A stretch of 64,000 nt of DNA from Azomonas agilis (GCF_007830255.1 NZ_VLKG01000002.1:186001-250000); one strand, 5' to 3'. Positions 45,739 through 56,346 are shown, counted from the first letter of the stretch. Notes: a model not told the origin generated them from the letters alone. Translations and numbers: made by a program.

Positions 45739-46932
45739 ATGTCTGAGTCAAATCCGCCTGTGTTGGAGCCCCGTCTGGTATTGCTGATGGCACTGGCCAC
45801 GGGAATTGCGGTCGCCAGTAATTACTATGCTCAGCCGCTGTTGCACAGCATCGCGGTGGACTTTGGGGTGAGTTTCGCCCAAGCGGGTATGGTGGTGACT
45901 ACGGCTCAGCTCAGCTATGCCACTGGGCTGCTGTTGCTAGTGCCTTTGGGCGATTTGCTGGAGCGGCGGCGGTTGATCGTGGGTATGTTGATCCTAGCGG
46001 CTTTGGGATTATCCCTAAGTGCTTTTGCTTCCAACCTGCCTTTATTACTGTTGGGTACCGCCGTTACTGGACTCTTTTCGGTAGTCGCTCAGGTGCTGGT
46101 GCCCTTTGCAGCCACTTTGGCCCATCCAGAGGAGCGAGGAAAAGTCATCGGCAGTTTAATGACCGGCTTACTGCTGGGCATTTTATTAGCCCGTACCGTT
46201 GCGGGAAGTTTGTCCTCCCTTGGCGATTGGCAGGCTGTCTACGGACTGGCGGCGGGCATGATGCTGATCATGGCCGCGGCTCTGTATCGTAACCTGCCCG
46301 AAGCCCATCCTTCGGTGCGCTTAAGCTATCCTCAGTTACTGCTGTCTGTCGCCCACCTACTGCGAGATGAACCCATACATCGGCAGCGTACCCTGTTGGG
46401 CTTTTTGTGCTTTACCAGCTTTGCCCTGTTCTGGACACCTTTAGCCTTCCTGCTTTCCAGCCCGCCCTATGAATATTCGGATGCCTTAATTGGTGTGTTT
46501 GGTCTAGTAGGTGCCGCCGGAGCGTTGTCGGCTAACTGGGCCGGTCGCATGGCGGATCGGGGACGTGCTGTGCTGGTCACCACCGCCATGCTGGTGCTGA
46601 TATTGCTGTCTTGGGTGGTATTGAGCGCCGGTGGCTCCTCAGTATTGGCTCTGATTTTAGGTATTTTGATGCTGGATTTAGCGGTTCAGGGATGCCACGT
46701 CAGCAATCAGAACACCATCTACCGTTTACAGCCTGAGGCGCGCAATCGCCTGAACGCCGGTTATATGACCGGGTACTTTTTGGGCGGTGCCATCGGCTCC
46801 TTGCTGTCGTCGTTTTTGTATCAGCATCAAGGTTGGCTGGGTGTCTGCGTTGCGGGTGGACTGATCAGTCTTCTGGCCTTGGGCCTATGGTGGAAAGGCC
46901 ACAAACTGGAATCAAGCGTGCAAACGTCCTGA
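45739..46932 (+). CDS. MFS transporter (drug/metabolite exporter type)
   Basis: This 397-residue membrane protein has ~12 helices, with the loop 2-3 motif GDLLERRRLIVG and an N-terminal ASNYYAQPLLHSIAVDFGVS segment like that of YnfM/AraJ-type exporters. The substrate is unknown. It begins 16 bases after fadD and may share its transcript. Confidence 0.84.
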   Translation: MSESNPPVLEPRLVLLMALATGIAVASNYYAQPLLHSIAVDFGVSFAQAGMVVTTAQLSYATGLLLLVPLGDLLERRRLIVGMLILAALGLSLSAFASNLPLLLLGTAVTGLFSVVAQVLVPFAATLAHPEERGKVIGSLMTGLLLGILLARTVAGSLSSLGDWQAVYGLAAGMMLIMAAALYRNLPEAHPSVRLSYPQLLLSVAHLLRDEPIHRQRTLLGFLCFTSFALFWTPLAFLLSSPPYEYSDALIGVFGLVGAAGALSANWAGRMADRGRAVLVTTAMLVLILLSWVVLSAGGSSVLALILGILMLDLAVQGCHVSNQNTIYRLQPEARNRLNAGYMTGYFLGGAIGSLLSSFLYQHQGWLGVCVAGGLISLLALGLWWKGHKLESSVQTS

Positions 46933-46987
46933 AACCTCGGAGAATCTGCGACAATAGCCGTTTTAGATTCTATCTATACGGCTGTCC

Positions 46988-49900
46988 ATGACCGCGCTGA
47001 CTGCTTCCGTTGATTTCTCCCAGCTATTTAATAACCTCGACTGTGCCCAAAGCCTTGATCGCCACCGCCTGCGCTGTGATTTGCTGGCGCTGAAAAAAAA
47101 GCCGGATGAGCAACGGCTGGCCCGATGGTTGGAGCGTTTCCAAGCTTCCTGTGCCAAGGTGGAGGCGCGTCGTCAAAGCCTGCCGCACGTCCAGTACGAC
47201 GACAGTCTGCCCATCGCTGCCCGCCGAGAGGAAATTAAAGCGGCGGTACAAGCCCATCAGGTGGTGGTGATTGCGGGGGAAACCGGCTCTGGTAAAACCA
47301 CCCAGTTGCCCAAAATCTGCCTTGAGCTGGGGCGGGGGATCAGCGGGTTGATCGGCCATACTCAGCCCCGTCGTTTGGCCGCGCGTAGTGTTGCTACCCG
47401 TGTGGCCGAGGAGTTGGGCACGCCGCTGGGCGAGGCGGTGGGCTATCAGGTGCGCTTTGAAGACCAAAGCACCGAACGCAGCCTAATTAAGCTGATGACC
47501 GACGGTATTCTGTTGGCCGAAACCCAGCACGACCGCTTCCTCAATCGCTACGACACCCTGATCGTGGACGAAGCCCACGAACGCAGCCTGAACATCGACT
47601 TTTTGCTCGGCTACTTGAAAACCCTGCTGCCGCGCCGTCCTGACCTTAAGGTCATTATCACCTCGGCGACCATCGATCTGGAGCGTTTCTCCCGCCATTT
47701 TAGCGACGCGCCCATTATTGAGGTTTCAGGCCGTACCTATCCGGTGGACGTTTGGTATCGCCCTTTAGCGGCGGAAGTAGATGAAGAGGGTGAGCAGCTG
47801 ATCGACGATTTAACCGTGGATCAGGGCATCTTGGCAGCGCTGGATGAAATCGAAGCCCATGAGCGTTCCGTAGGGCAGCGTCCAGGGGACGTGCTGGTGT
47901 TTTTACCCGGCGAACGGGAAATCCGCGACTGTGCCGAGGTATTGCGCAAGGCCAATCTGCGCCACACCGAAGTCTTGCCGCTGTATGCGCGTTTAACGCC
48001 TGCCGAGCAGCAGAAAATCTTCCAAAGCCGTCCGGGGCGCAAAATCGTCTTGTCCACCAACGTGGCGGAAACCTCGCTGACGGTGCCCGGTATTCGTTAT
48101 GTGATCGACAGCGGCACGGCGCGCATCAGCCGCTACAGCTACCGCGCCAAGGTGCAGCGCTTGCCCATTGAGGCCATCTCCCAAGCCAGCGCCAACCAAC
48201 GTAAAGGCCGCTGCGGGCGGGTCGAGCCGGGCATCTGTATTCGTCTGTATTCCGAGGAGGACTTTTTAGGCCGTCCGGAATTTACTGACCCAGAAATTCT
48301 GCGTACCAACTTAGCTGCCGTCATCCTGCAAATGCTGCACCTGCGTTTGGGACGGATTGAGGACTTCCCCTTTATTGAGCCGCCAGACGGTAAGGCGATT
48401 AAAGACGGTTTCACCCTGCTGCATGAACTGGCCGCAGTAGATGAGCAAGGCCAGCTGACTGCGCTTGGGCGGCAATTGGCGCGCCTGCCGATTGATCCGC
48501 GCTTGGGCCGTATGCTGTTGGAGGCGGCTAAGCAGGGCAGTTTGGACGAGCTGTTGATCGTCACCAGTGCGCTGTCGGTACAAGATCCGCGTGAGCGGCC
48601 CATGGATCGCCAGCAAGCGGCGGATCAAGCCCACGCTCAGTGGAAGGGCAAAGAGCCGCAATCCGACTTTGCGGCTTTAATCGCTCTCTGGCACGGCTTT
48701 GAGGCGCAACGCCAAGCGCTCGGCTCTAATGCCTTGCGTAGCTGGTGCCGCAAAAATTTCCTCAACTACCTGCGCTTGCGCGAATGGCGCGATGCACACC
48801 GTCAGTTGACTCTGCTGAGCAAGGAGCTGGCGCTGTTTCCGGCGCAATCTACTCAATCTAAATCCGCCGAACCCGCTTCCAGCGAAGGCGAAGAAGCCAA
48901 ACTACCGAGCATCGACTACGCCGCCGTGCATAAAGCCATTCTGTCGGGTTTGCTCAGTCACATGGGGCAAAAAACCGAGGAAGGCGACTATCTGGGCGCG
49001 CGCCAACGGCGGTTCTGGATTCATCCCTCCAGCGTGATTGGGCGCAAAAAGCCGCAATGGTTGATGGCCGCCGAGCTGATGGAAACCACCAAGCTGTTCG
49101 CGCGTATGGTGGCGCGGATTGATCCGGAGTGGATTGAGCCCTTGGCCGGTCATCTGATTAAACGCAACTACCTTGAGCCGCATTGGGAAAAACGCCGAGG
49201 CCAAGTAGTAGCCTATGAGCAGTTGACCCTGTACGGATTGATCATCGTCGGGCGGCGTCCGGTGCATTATGGCCCCCATGATCCAGCAGTGGCGCGGGAC
49301 CTATTCATCCGTGAAGGCTTAGTGCGCGGAGAGATTCAAAGCAAAGCCCGCTGCTTGAGTGCCAACCGTGCCTTGCTGGAGCAACTGGACACTCTAGAAG
49401 CCAAGGCCCGTCGCCGCGATATTTTGGCCGACGAAGAAACGCTGTTTGCCTATTACGAGGCACACATCCCTCAAGATATTTACCAGACCGCCAGCTTTGA
49501 CCACTGGTACAAGCGCGAAAGTGCCAAACAGCCTAACTTGCTGATCATGCGCGAAGAAGACGTTCTGGCGCGCGAAGCCCACGAAGTCACCGCCGCTCAA
49601 TATCCGGATATTTTGCGCCTTGGCGAGTTGGAGCTGTCCCTCAGCTACCAATTTGAGCCGGGGCACGGACGTGATGGCGTGACGCTGCGCGTTCCTGCGC
49701 CCCTCTTGGCCCAATTGCCGGCAGATCGCTTAGTTTGGCTGGTACCGGGCTTGCTGGAAACCAAAGCCATTGCCTTGGTGCGCAACCTGCCTAAAGCCGT
49801 GCGTAAAAACTTTGTGCCCGTGCCGGATTTTGTTAAAGCAGCGTTGGATAAAATCACCTTTGCTCAGGGCAATCTCTACGCATCTTTGGGGCATGAGCTG

Positions 49901-50965
49901 TACCGCATGACCGGCGCACGGATTTCTGAGGAAGCTTGGGATGAAGCGGCGGCCCAGCTAGAGCCACATCTGCACATGAACCTTGAGGTGGTGGATGCTC
50001 AGGGCAAATACCTCGGCGAAGGACGGGATCTGGAAGCCCTCATGGCGCGCTTTAATGAGGCGGGGCAGGCGGCCTTGGCCTTGCCTAGCCGCAGTGCCGA
50101 ATCTACCCCTGTGGCCGCGAAAGACTTTGCACTCGTGGCTGAAAGCGCGCGCCAAAGCATTGCCGGTTTGGCCATGACCGTGTATCCGGCGCTGGTGGAG
50201 GAGCAGGGGCAAATCCGCGAAGGGCGTTTCCCCACCCAAGCTGAGGCCAATTGGCAGCACCGCCGTGCTTTGCGTTACCTGCTGCTGCAACAGTTGGCAA
50301 TTCCGGCCAAGGCCTTGCGCACCAAGCTGCCGGGGCTGACGGATTTAGGCTTGCTGTACCGAGATATCGGTAAGCTGGATACTTTGGTGGATGACATTCT
50401 GCTGGCTAGCCTAGATCAGTGCGTGTTGGCAGATGAACCCACGCTGCCCCGTGATGGCAACGCCTTAGCTACTCTTGCTCAGCGCAAACAAGCCGACTGG
50501 CCGAGCCAAGCCAGTCAACTGGCAAAGCGCGTCTTGGAGATTCTCAAGCTGTGGCACGGACTGCAAAAGCGCTTTAAAGGCCGGATTGATCTGTCTGTAG
50601 CCATGGCCTTAAACGACATCAAACAGCAGCTCAGCCAGCTCATCTACCCCGGCTTTGTACGCGAAACCCCCATTGAGTGGCTGAACGAATATCCGCGCTA
50701 CCTAAAAGCCATTGAGCAGCGTTTGGATAAGGTGGGCAGCCAATTGCCACGCGACCGGGCGTGGACAACCGAGCTGACCGGCTATTGGGAGCAATACCAA
50801 GCTCGCTTGGCTAAGCACAGCCAAGAGGGTAAACGCGACCCTAACTTACAGCTCTACCGCTGGATGTTGGAGGAATACCGTGTGTCCCTATTTGCCCAAC
50901 AACTAGGAACGCGCCAGCCGGTTTCGGATAAGCGACTGGCTAAGCTGTGGATCGAAGTGGAATAG
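46988..50965 (+). CDS. hrpA: ATP-dependent RNA helicase HrpA
   Basis: This 1325-residue DEAH-box helicase is full length for HrpA. Walker [14 protein letters not shown] starts at residue 97, DEAHERS at 194-200, SATID (motif III) and [19 protein letters not shown] (motif VI) follow. Then come the HA2 and OB-fold regions and the long C-terminal DUF3418 domain. HrpA resolves stalled ribosomes and processes some mRNAs in E. coli. Its start lies 55 bases after the MFS gene. Confidence 0.96.
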   Translation: MTALTASVDFSQLFNNLDCAQSLDRHRLRCDLLALKKKPDEQRLARWLERFQASCAKVEARRQSLPHVQYDDSLPIAARREEIKAAVQAHQVVVIAGETGSGKTTQLPKICLELGRGISGLIGHTQPRRLAARSVATRVAEELGTPLGEAVGYQVRFEDQSTERSLIKLMTDGILLAETQHDRFLNRYDTLIVDEAHERSLNIDFLLGYLKTLLPRRPDLKVIITSATIDLERFSRHFSDAPIIEVSGRTYPVDVWYRPLAAEVDEEGEQLIDDLTVDQGILAALDEIEAHERSVGQRPGDVLVFLPGEREIRDCAEVLRKANLRHTEVLPLYARLTPAEQQKIFQSRPGRKIVLSTNVAETSLTVPGIRYVIDSGTARISRYSYRAKVQRLPIEAISQASANQRKGRCGRVEPGICIRLYSEEDFLGRPEFTDPEILRTNLAAVILQMLHLRLGRIEDFPFIEPPDGKAIKDGFTLLHELAAVDEQGQLTALGRQLARLPIDPRLGRMLLEAAKQGSLDELLIVTSALSVQDPRERPMDRQQAADQAHAQWKGKEPQSDFAALIALWHGFEAQRQALGSNALRSWCRKNFLNYLRLREWRDAHRQLTLLSKELALFPAQSTQSKSAEPASSEGEEAKLPSIDYAAVHKAILSGLLSHMGQKTEEGDYLGARQRRFWIHPSSVIGRKKPQWLMAAELMETTKLFARMVARIDPEWIEPLAGHLIKRNYLEPHWEKRRGQVVAYEQLTLYGLIIVGRRPVHYGPHDPAVARDLFIREGLVRGEIQSKARCLSANRALLEQLDTLEAKARRRDILADEETLFAYYEAHIPQDIYQTASFDHWYKRESAKQPNLLIMREEDVLAREAHEVTAAQYPDILRLGELELSLSYQFEPGHGRDGVTLRVPAPLLAQLPADRLVWLVPGLLETKAIALVRNLPKAVRKNFVPVPDFVKAALDKITFAQGNLYASLGHELYRMTGARISEEAWDEAAAQLEPHLHMNLEVVDAQGKYLGEGRDLEALMARFNEAGQAALALPSRSAESTPVAAKDFALVAESARQSIAGLAMTVYPALVEEQGQIREGRFPTQAEANWQHRRALRYLLLQQLAIPAKALRTKLPGLTDLGLLYRDIGKLDTLVDDILLASLDQCVLADEPTLPRDGNALATLAQRKQADWPSQASQLAKRVLEILKLWHGLQKRFKGRIDLSVAMALNDIKQQLSQLIYPGFVRETPIEWLNEYPRYLKAIEQRLDKVGSQLPRDRAWTTELTGYWEQYQARLAKHSQEGKRDPNLQLYRWMLEEYRVSLFAQQLGTRQPVSDKRLAKLWIEVE

Positions 50966-50990
50966 GCAGAGAGTCCCTGCCTAGACATAG

Positions 50991-51539
50991 TTAAGGGGTT
51001 TTTGAGGCGGGAGCAGGGGTTGGGCTGTTTGGGGTTACGAACAGCCGTTTAGTGACAGCCAGTGCCTGCTCAAAGGAAGGGTATCCACTGCGGGCCACGT
51101 CCAACTGAGTGTACGCCTTACGGTATTGATCCGCTTTGGCCGCATCCCGAGTCTTGATTAAGTAGGGCTCATCGTAGATGCGATACAACAAGGCGACCGC
51201 ATGGGGGTGTTGCAGAGCAGCAGCTTGCTCTAGGTTCTGGATAATGTCTGGGGTATTTGTGGGATTTTGGCGAATGCCTAGGAGTGCTCGATAGAAGAAA
51301 ATCTCACCCCGTTGATCCTGCTCTTGGCTTTGTAGACGATCCAATAAGGCAGAAGCCAGTTCAAGTCCCTGTTTATCACCCGAAGTGATTAGGATTTTGG
51401 CCTGCATGAGATCGTTCTGATACAGCAAGTGCTGCTTATGGCACTGGGCCTCGTCGTTCCAAGACCAATAAAAATGACAGGTGTTGATGTTAGAGCAACC
51501 AGTTAGGGCCAGTGCAAACCCTATTACCAGTGGTGTCTT
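50991..51539 (-). CDS. Hypothetical lipoprotein
   Basis: This 182-residue protein starts at ATG 51539 behind AAGGAG and has a signal peptide ending in a lipobox (ALTGCSN), so Cys16 is probably lipidated. The mature part is helical with TPR/Sel1-like character (LELASALLDRLQSQEQ, IIQNLEQAAALQHPHAVALL). No named family is recognised. It is convergent with hrpA. Confidence 0.7.
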   Translation of the reverse strand, partial: KTPLVIGFALALTGCSNINTCHFYWSWNDEAQCHKQHLLYQNDLMQAKILITSGDKQGLELASALLDRLQSQEQDQRGEIFFYRALLGIRQNPTNTPDIIQNLEQAAALQHPHAVALLYRIYDEPYLIKTRDAAKADQYRKAYTQLDVARSGYPSFEQALAVTKRLFVTPNSPTPAPASKTP

Positions 51540-51753
51540 CATGCAGCCTAGACTCCTTGGAGTGCAAAACTTCGCGGCTACCCCGTGTCCAGTTAGGGGA
51601 TCAAGCAGCAACGCGAGGGATCAGCGAATGATATGTCGCTCTGTCAGGTTAAACCAGGGCTATGGGGTGTAGAGAGCGCAAGGATTGACATAATACCGAG
51701 GTCAGCCGTCGTTATGCCAGCGGATATAACTTGTTCCTTTCTTCCTAAGCTTT

Positions 51754-52077
51754 TTACCTAATCAGTAATCTGTGTCCTACCGTTTGGAGTGTACTTTTTT
51801 GTGGATACCGTTCGGACATGCTCGAATCCATAGATTCTTTTACCAGCAGGGGCTCAATCTCAATCAGTAAACGATGAGGATCTGCATTGATGTTGCGAGT
51901 GACTTCCAAAAACTCTATGACATCTAACCTGCGCTCACCCCGCTCAAACTTGGAAACATAAGATTGCGGTCGTCCTAGTTTTTGTGACAGTTCCTGTTGG
52001 GTCAAATGCGCAGCCTTACGTGCCTCAATGAGCAATGAAAGCAGGTGCCGGTATGGAGCACTGTGGATTGTCTTCAT
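51754..52077 (-). CDS. XRE-family helix-turn-helix regulator
   Basis: This 107-residue protein (ATG 52077, MKTIHSAPYRHLL) has a Cro/C1 helix-turn-helix: LTQQELSQKLGRPQSYVSKFERGERRLDV. This is a widespread small regulator type. A longer form from 52203 would add 42 unrelated residues and run through the palindrome upstream. The inverted repeat at 52111-52129 is probably its operator. It is divergent from the unknown gene at 52202. Confidence 0.85.
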   Translation of the reverse strand: MKTIHSAPYRHLLSLLIEARKAAHLTQQELSQKLGRPQSYVSKFERGERRLDVIEFLEVTRNINADPHRLLIEIEPLLVKESMDSSMSERYPQKSTLQTVGHRLLIR

Positions 52078-52110
52078 TTGGTTTGCCGGATGGATAGCCG
52101 ACAAATCCAA

Positions 52111-52129
52111 TAAACCTAAATCAGGTTTA
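52111..52129. promoter_or_regulatory. Palindromic operator TAAACCT-N5-AGGTTTA
   Basis: A perfect 7-bp inverted repeat with a 5-bp spacer lies 34-52 bases upstream of the xre start, between divergent genes. Further related half-sites (GGTTTATCC at 52124-52132 and GGTTTATCC at 52139-52147) suggest cooperative binding. Confidence 0.7.
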
Positions 52130-52201
52130 TCCCAAAATGGGTTTATCCTGACCCTTTGATAGGCTTCGAACCACCTTTTTATCAGTGGAGCGGAGCACAT
52201 C

Positions 52202-52489
52202 ATGGAGTCGGCAAGGACGCTTTGGAGTCACCCTGTATCTCAGGCTAGTGACCCGCATGTGATTAGCCGATCCAAGTTTGGGCGTTTACGCATTCGCTTT
52301 GATGGTGGATGCAGCTACCCAACCATGTTGGATTCGTTGCACGCAGTCTATAAGCGTACTGGAGGTTTGATTGCTCCCGGGGAGACACTGTCTGGCCCTG
52401 ACTGGATCAATCGAATTATCGAAAATGGGTATCCTATTTCAGATCAGGAAAGAACATCCATTCTCACCCTGATGTGGGCTTTGCCTTGA
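52202..52489 (+). CDS. Unknown 95-residue protein, copy 1
   Basis: This protein is a paralogue of the one at 56440-56733. The two share most residues over the C-terminal ~70 positions, including IRFD-GCSYP-ML, AVYKRTG, SGPDWINRI and SDQERTSILTLMWALP. About 45 bases upstream are also similar between the copies. I recognise no family. It is transcribed divergently from the xre regulator, whose putative operator lies in the shared promoter region. Confidence 0.75.
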   Translation: MESARTLWSHPVSQASDPHVISRSKFGRLRIRFDGGCSYPTMLDSLHAVYKRTGGLIAPGETLSGPDWINRIIENGYPISDQERTSILTLMWALP

Positions 52490-52795
52490 TGTGCGTCTTT
52501 GTCTGGCATATCAGTGAGCCTCTTGGGCGTTGCTCTAGGGTCTGCTAAGACGGAAGTTAGGCTATTCCCAATGTTACCTTTGCTGGGTTCAGTTGGTTTG
52601 GTTGGCTTGCCAAATGAAAAATCGCACTTTAAGATTTCGCTGTCTCATGTTTATGCCGAGCCTAGGTAGGCATATTTTGGCTGACTTAGCATGAGATCTT
52701 GGAAAATTAAGATAAAAAGCAAAGCGTTACTGATAATTTCCATAAGGTTTGTGAGTTTTCGCTATAAGATAGCGCTACCTAATCTGAGGTATCAT
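52490..52795 (+). promoter_or_regulatory. Intergenic region with gntK promoter
   Basis: No gene is supported in these 306 bases. A LacI/GntR-type operator lies at 52767-52780, overlapping a likely -10 (TATAAG near 52764-52769). The rest shows no clear signal. Confidence 0.5.
52767..52780. promoter_or_regulatory. GntR-type operator AGATAGCGCTACCT (gntK)
   Basis: A near-perfect palindrome centred on TAGCGCTA lies 16-29 bases upstream of the gntK start. The same core recurs upstream of gntT. The form fits LacI-family gluconate repressors (GntR). Confidence 0.75.
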
Positions 52796-53377
52796 ATGCA
52801 TCTTTCTATTCCTGCTATCGTGGTCATGGGCGTTGCTGGGTGTGGTAAATCCAGTGTCAGCCAAGCACTTTGCGAACTCAGCGGAGCCTTTGCCATTGAG
52901 GGTGATGCCTTTCATCCCCCTGAAAACATTCACAAAATGAGCGCCGGTATTCCTTTGACCGATGACGACCGCAGTGGCTGGCTGGATATCCTCTGCCATG
53001 AGCTGCAAGCGGCCATCAAGGCTGGTCAATACCCGGTGTTGTCTTGCTCTGCCTTAAAGCGCCGTTACCGCGAGCGTTTGCGACAAGCAGTGCCCGGACT
53101 AGGTTTTATCTACCTAGAGCTCACTCCCGCTGTGGCAGCACAGCGCGTTGCTGAGCGCCCTGGTCACTTCATGCCGGTCAGTATGATAGACAGCCAGTTT
53201 GCTGCCCTAGAGTCACCTCAGAACGAACCCCTTACCTTGACACTAGATGCCACGCGCATGACGGTTACTGAGTTAGCTGCTGCTGCTCATCAATGGTGGC
53301 AGGGTTGTCATCATGCTCAAATCAAGCCTTTTTGGAATTCAAAAGATAGCGTTATCTTTATGGGTGTTAATAAGTAA
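52796..53377 (+). CDS. gntK: Gluconokinase
   Basis: This 193-residue enzyme phosphorylates gluconate to 6-phosphogluconate. The P-loop MGVAGCGKSS is near residue 11, followed by EGDAFHPPENIHKMSAGIPL, DDDRSGWL and SCSALKRRYRERLR, all typical of GntK/IdnK. The start ATG 52796 follows a weak GAGG. The C-terminal ~25 residues extend beyond the usual end and their coding DNA contains an extra operator-like palindrome. Confidence 0.93.
   Translation: MHLSIPAIVVMGVAGCGKSSVSQALCELSGAFAIEGDAFHPPENIHKMSAGIPLTDDDRSGWLDILCHELQAAIKAGQYPVLSCSALKRRYRERLRQAVPGLGFIYLELTPAVAAQRVAERPGHFMPVSMIDSQFAALESPQNEPLTLTLDATRMTVTELAAAAHQWWQGCHHAQIKPFWNSKDSVIFMGVNK
53342..53359. promoter_or_regulatory. Operator-like palindrome at the gntK 3' end
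   Basis: AAAGATAGCGTTATCTTT is a near-perfect palindrome with the same GATAGCG core as the two promoter operators. It is inside the last codons of gntK, ~165 bases before the gntT operator, a spacing that would permit repressor looping. Confidence 0.6.
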
Positions 53378-53510
53378 GCGCCCTATGGTTAGCATATTTC
53401 CATGTATTAAGGCCGAAAATAAAGGCTAACAATACAGAGTATTCTTTTTTTATCCGGTGTTATGGAGTCTTTGCATGATACGACTTAGTTGATAGGTATT
53501 TCCTAGATAA

Positions 53511-53524
53511 AGATAGCGCTACCA
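53511..53524. promoter_or_regulatory. GntR-type operator AGATAGCGCTACCA (gntT)
   Basis: The site shares 13 of 14 bases with the gntK operator and lies 43-56 bases upstream of the gntT start. Confidence 0.75.
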
Positions 53525-53566
53525 AAAAACTCCCGCGCAATAATAATGACAATAGGAGCTTCCCCC

Positions 53567-54919
53567 ATGTTGGGCTTATCCCATCAAAGCTTTTTGCTGC
53601 TCAACGCTGCGATCGCCATTATTGGCTTGATTGTTCTGATTACTCGCTTCAAGTTGCACCCCTTTATCGCCTTGATTATTTCGGCCCTGTTTCTCGGCTT
53701 GACTTCCGGTATGCCAGTGGAAAAGGTGGTCAAATCCTTCCAGGAAGGCTTCGGCAGTGTGCTGGGCTTTGTCGGGATCATCCTAGCCTTGGGCACTATG
53801 CTAGGTAAGATGATGGCTGAGTCCGGTGGCGCTGATCAGATCGCCCGTACCCTGATCACCGCTTTTGGCAAAGAACGGGTGCAGTGGTCGATGATGTTTG
53901 CCGCTTTTTTAGTCGGCATTCCGCTGTTTTTTGAGATCGGCTTTGTGCTGCTAATCCCCTTGGTGTTTATCGTGGCCCGCCGTACCGGCGTATCTTTGAT
54001 TAAGATCGGTATTCCTCTATTAGCAGGTCTTTCAGCGGTGCATGGTTTGGTTCCACCGCACCCCGGCCCCCTGCTGGCCATCGGTATTTTCGGTGCTGAT
54101 ATTGGCAAAACCATTCTGTACGGGTTGATTGTGGCACTGCCCACTGCAATCGTGGCCGGGCCGATTTTTGCCTCCTTTATCTCGCGTTATGTTCCCGGTA
54201 AAGCTTCACCTGAATTGATGGAGCAGCTAGCCCATGAGCCGGAAGCCAGCAATCTGCCGAGCTTTGCTGTGACGCTGATGACTGTGCTGCTGCCAGTGTT
54301 TCTGATGTTGCTGAAAACCTTTGCCGATGTGGTCTTGGTTGAGGGGCATATTCTGCGTATCTGGCTGGATATGATTGGCCACCCGATCAGTGCGCTGTTG
54401 CTGGCTCTATTGCTATCGCTGTACACCTTTGGCTATGCACGAGGTTTTGAATCCAAGCGCGTCCTACGCCTCGTTGAGGAAAGTTTGGCTCCCACAGCCG
54501 CTATTGTGATGATCATTGGTGCAGGCGGGGGCTTTAAACAGATGTTGGTGGCCAGTGGGGTGGGGGATGTAATCGGTGAAATGGCCGTCAGTGCGCAGCT
54601 TTCACCTATTGTGCTGGCTTGGTTGGTAGCAGCGCTGATCCGTATTGCTACAGGTTCGGCTACCGTGGCCACCATTACGGGCGCGGGCATCGTCGCCCCA
54701 GTGGTTGACTTGATCCCCGGTGTCAATCGGGAGCTGCTGGTGTTGGCCACAGGCGCAGGCTCTTTGATTCTCTCCCACGTCAATGATGCCGGTTTCTGGA
54801 TGGTTAAGCAGTACTTCAACATGACGGTTAGCGAAACCTTCAAGACTTGGACGGCCATGGAAACCCTGCTGTCGGTGGTCGGTTTGGCCTTAACGCTGCT
54901 GCTGTCGCTAGCACTCTAG
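53567..54919 (+). CDS. gntT: Gluconate permease, GntP family
   Basis: This 450-residue inner-membrane protein belongs to the GntP family of gluconate:H+ symporters. The start ATG 53567 follows AGGAGC; an upstream ATG at 53546 is less likely. Typical segments are SEQ-like FQEGFGSVLGFVGIILALGT, GLVPPHPGPLLAIGIFGADI, ATGSATVATITGAGIVAP and LILSHVNDAGFWMVKQYF. It acts with gntK and the porin gene as a gluconate uptake unit. Confidence 0.93.
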   Translation: MLGLSHQSFLLLNAAIAIIGLIVLITRFKLHPFIALIISALFLGLTSGMPVEKVVKSFQEGFGSVLGFVGIILALGTMLGKMMAESGGADQIARTLITAFGKERVQWSMMFAAFLVGIPLFFEIGFVLLIPLVFIVARRTGVSLIKIGIPLLAGLSAVHGLVPPHPGPLLAIGIFGADIGKTILYGLIVALPTAIVAGPIFASFISRYVPGKASPELMEQLAHEPEASNLPSFAVTLMTVLLPVFLMLLKTFADVVLVEGHILRIWLDMIGHPISALLLALLLSLYTFGYARGFESKRVLRLVEESLAPTAAIVMIIGAGGGFKQMLVASGVGDVIGEMAVSAQLSPIVLAWLVAALIRIATGSATVATITGAGIVAPVVDLIPGVNRELLVLATGAGSLILSHVNDAGFWMVKQYFNMTVSETFKTWTAMETLLSVVGLALTLLLSLAL

Positions 54920-54949
54920 CTAAAGCGGCTTCAAGGGTGTCTGACCTGT

Positions 54950-54972
54950 TCTTGGGGTGCAAAGCCCCAAGA
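54950..54972 (+). other. Intercistronic hairpin between gntT and porin gene
   Basis: A perfect 8-bp stem TCTTGGGG / CCCCAAGA with a TGCAAAG loop lies 30 bases after gntT. There is no T run, so it is more likely an RNA processing or stability element, or a partial terminator that lowers porin expression. Confidence 0.6.
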
Positions 54973-55065
54973 CTCAGATACCCCATTCTCATAGAGATCG
55001 TTTTCACCGGAACACACTTATCACCTGAGCGCTGCCCCACAAGGCGGTGGGACTGGAGTTTTGCC

Positions 55066-56346
55066 GTGAACAATAAAAACAAAAATCTAGGCTGCACACT
55101 AAAAATCAGTGCCTTATTAGGCTTAGTTATGAGCTTGGCCAGTAGTGGCACACAGGCTGAATTTTTTAAAGAAGCCAAAGCCAATCTCAATTTGCGTAAC
55201 TTCTTTATCAATCGTGACTTTAAAGGCGATAACGCTAACCGCAGTAAAGCGGAAGAGTGGACACAGAGTTTCATCCTCGACTTTAAATCCGGTTATACCG
55301 AGGGGCCATTGGGCTTTGGCGTCGATATTTTAGGCTTACAGTCCTACAAATTAGATGGCGGAAAGGGTACGGGCGGCACTCAACTACTACCGGTGGGCAA
55401 GGATAATAAGCCGGTGGATCAGTTTGGGCGTCTTGGTATAGCCGGTAAGCTGAAGTTTTCCAAAACCGAATTAAAAACCGGTGAATGGGCGATGGTCTAT
55501 CCGGTTCTACGCTCTGATGACGGGCGCTCACTGCCACAAACCTTCCGGGGCACAGTAGTTACCAGCAAGGAAATCAGTGGCGTAACAGGGTATGCGGGCC
55601 ATGTTACGGGTAACAGCCCCCGGGATGATTCTGGCATGGAAGATATGGCCATCGCTGGAACGAACCCCAAAACCAGTAAAGCCAAGTCAGATGATTTTAA
55701 TTTCGCGGCGCTTGAATATAACTTCAATAATAAACTCAGCACCCTGGGTATTTGGTATGCGCGTTTAGAGGATATTTATAAGCAGCGCTATGTTCAATTT
55801 CAGCACAAACAACCCCTAAGCGAAGGGCTGTCACTGAACGCCAATATCGGCTATTTCGATGGCGAGGAAGACGGCAAAGCACTGGCCGGTCAACTGGATA
55901 ACAAGGTGTTCTCCGGGCTGTTCTGGCTCACGGCAGGCAACCAGAAGTTTTACCTTGGTTTGCAGCGGGTCAGCGGCGACACAAAATGGCTACGAGTGAA
56001 CGGCAGTAGCGGCGGCACCTTGGCCAACGATGGCTATAATTCCAGCCACGACAACGCCCGTGAGCGTTCTTGGCAACTGCGCTATGACTACGACTTCGTC
56101 GGCCTTGGCGTACCGGGCCTGACCTTTATGATGCGCTACCTACAAGGCCACAACATCCATGCGGGCAATCGCAGCGATGGGGAAGAGTGGAATCGTGAAA
56201 GCGAACTGGCCTATGTAGTACAAAGCGGGGCGATGAAAAATATGGCGTTTCGTTGGCGTAACACCACCATTCATCGCAACTGGGGCACTAATAACCAATA
56301 CGATGAACAGCGGGTCATTATCAGTTATCCCCTGTCGTTGTTTTAG
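55066..56346 (+). CDS. OprD-family outer-membrane porin
   Basis: This 426-residue porin starts at GTG 55066 behind TGGAG; the N-terminus is a signal peptide (LKISALLGLVMSLASSGTQA). Mature features are those of OprD-type 18-stranded barrels: NLNLRNFFINRDF at the N-terminus, LDFKSGYTEGPLGFGVDILG, and a C-terminal strand VIISYPLSLF ending in Phe. Its place after gntT suggests a gluconate-specific channel, as known for gluconate porins in Pseudomonas. Confidence 0.9.
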   Translation: MNNKNKNLGCTLKISALLGLVMSLASSGTQAEFFKEAKANLNLRNFFINRDFKGDNANRSKAEEWTQSFILDFKSGYTEGPLGFGVDILGLQSYKLDGGKGTGGTQLLPVGKDNKPVDQFGRLGIAGKLKFSKTELKTGEWAMVYPVLRSDDGRSLPQTFRGTVVTSKEISGVTGYAGHVTGNSPRDDSGMEDMAIAGTNPKTSKAKSDDFNFAALEYNFNNKLSTLGIWYARLEDIYKQRYVQFQHKQPLSEGLSLNANIGYFDGEEDGKALAGQLDNKVFSGLFWLTAGNQKFYLGLQRVSGDTKWLRVNGSSGGTLANDGYNSSHDNARERSWQLRYDYDFVGLGVPGLTFMMRYLQGHNIHAGNRSDGEEWNRESELAYVVQSGAMKNMAFRWRNTTIHRNWGTNNQYDEQRVIISYPLSLF

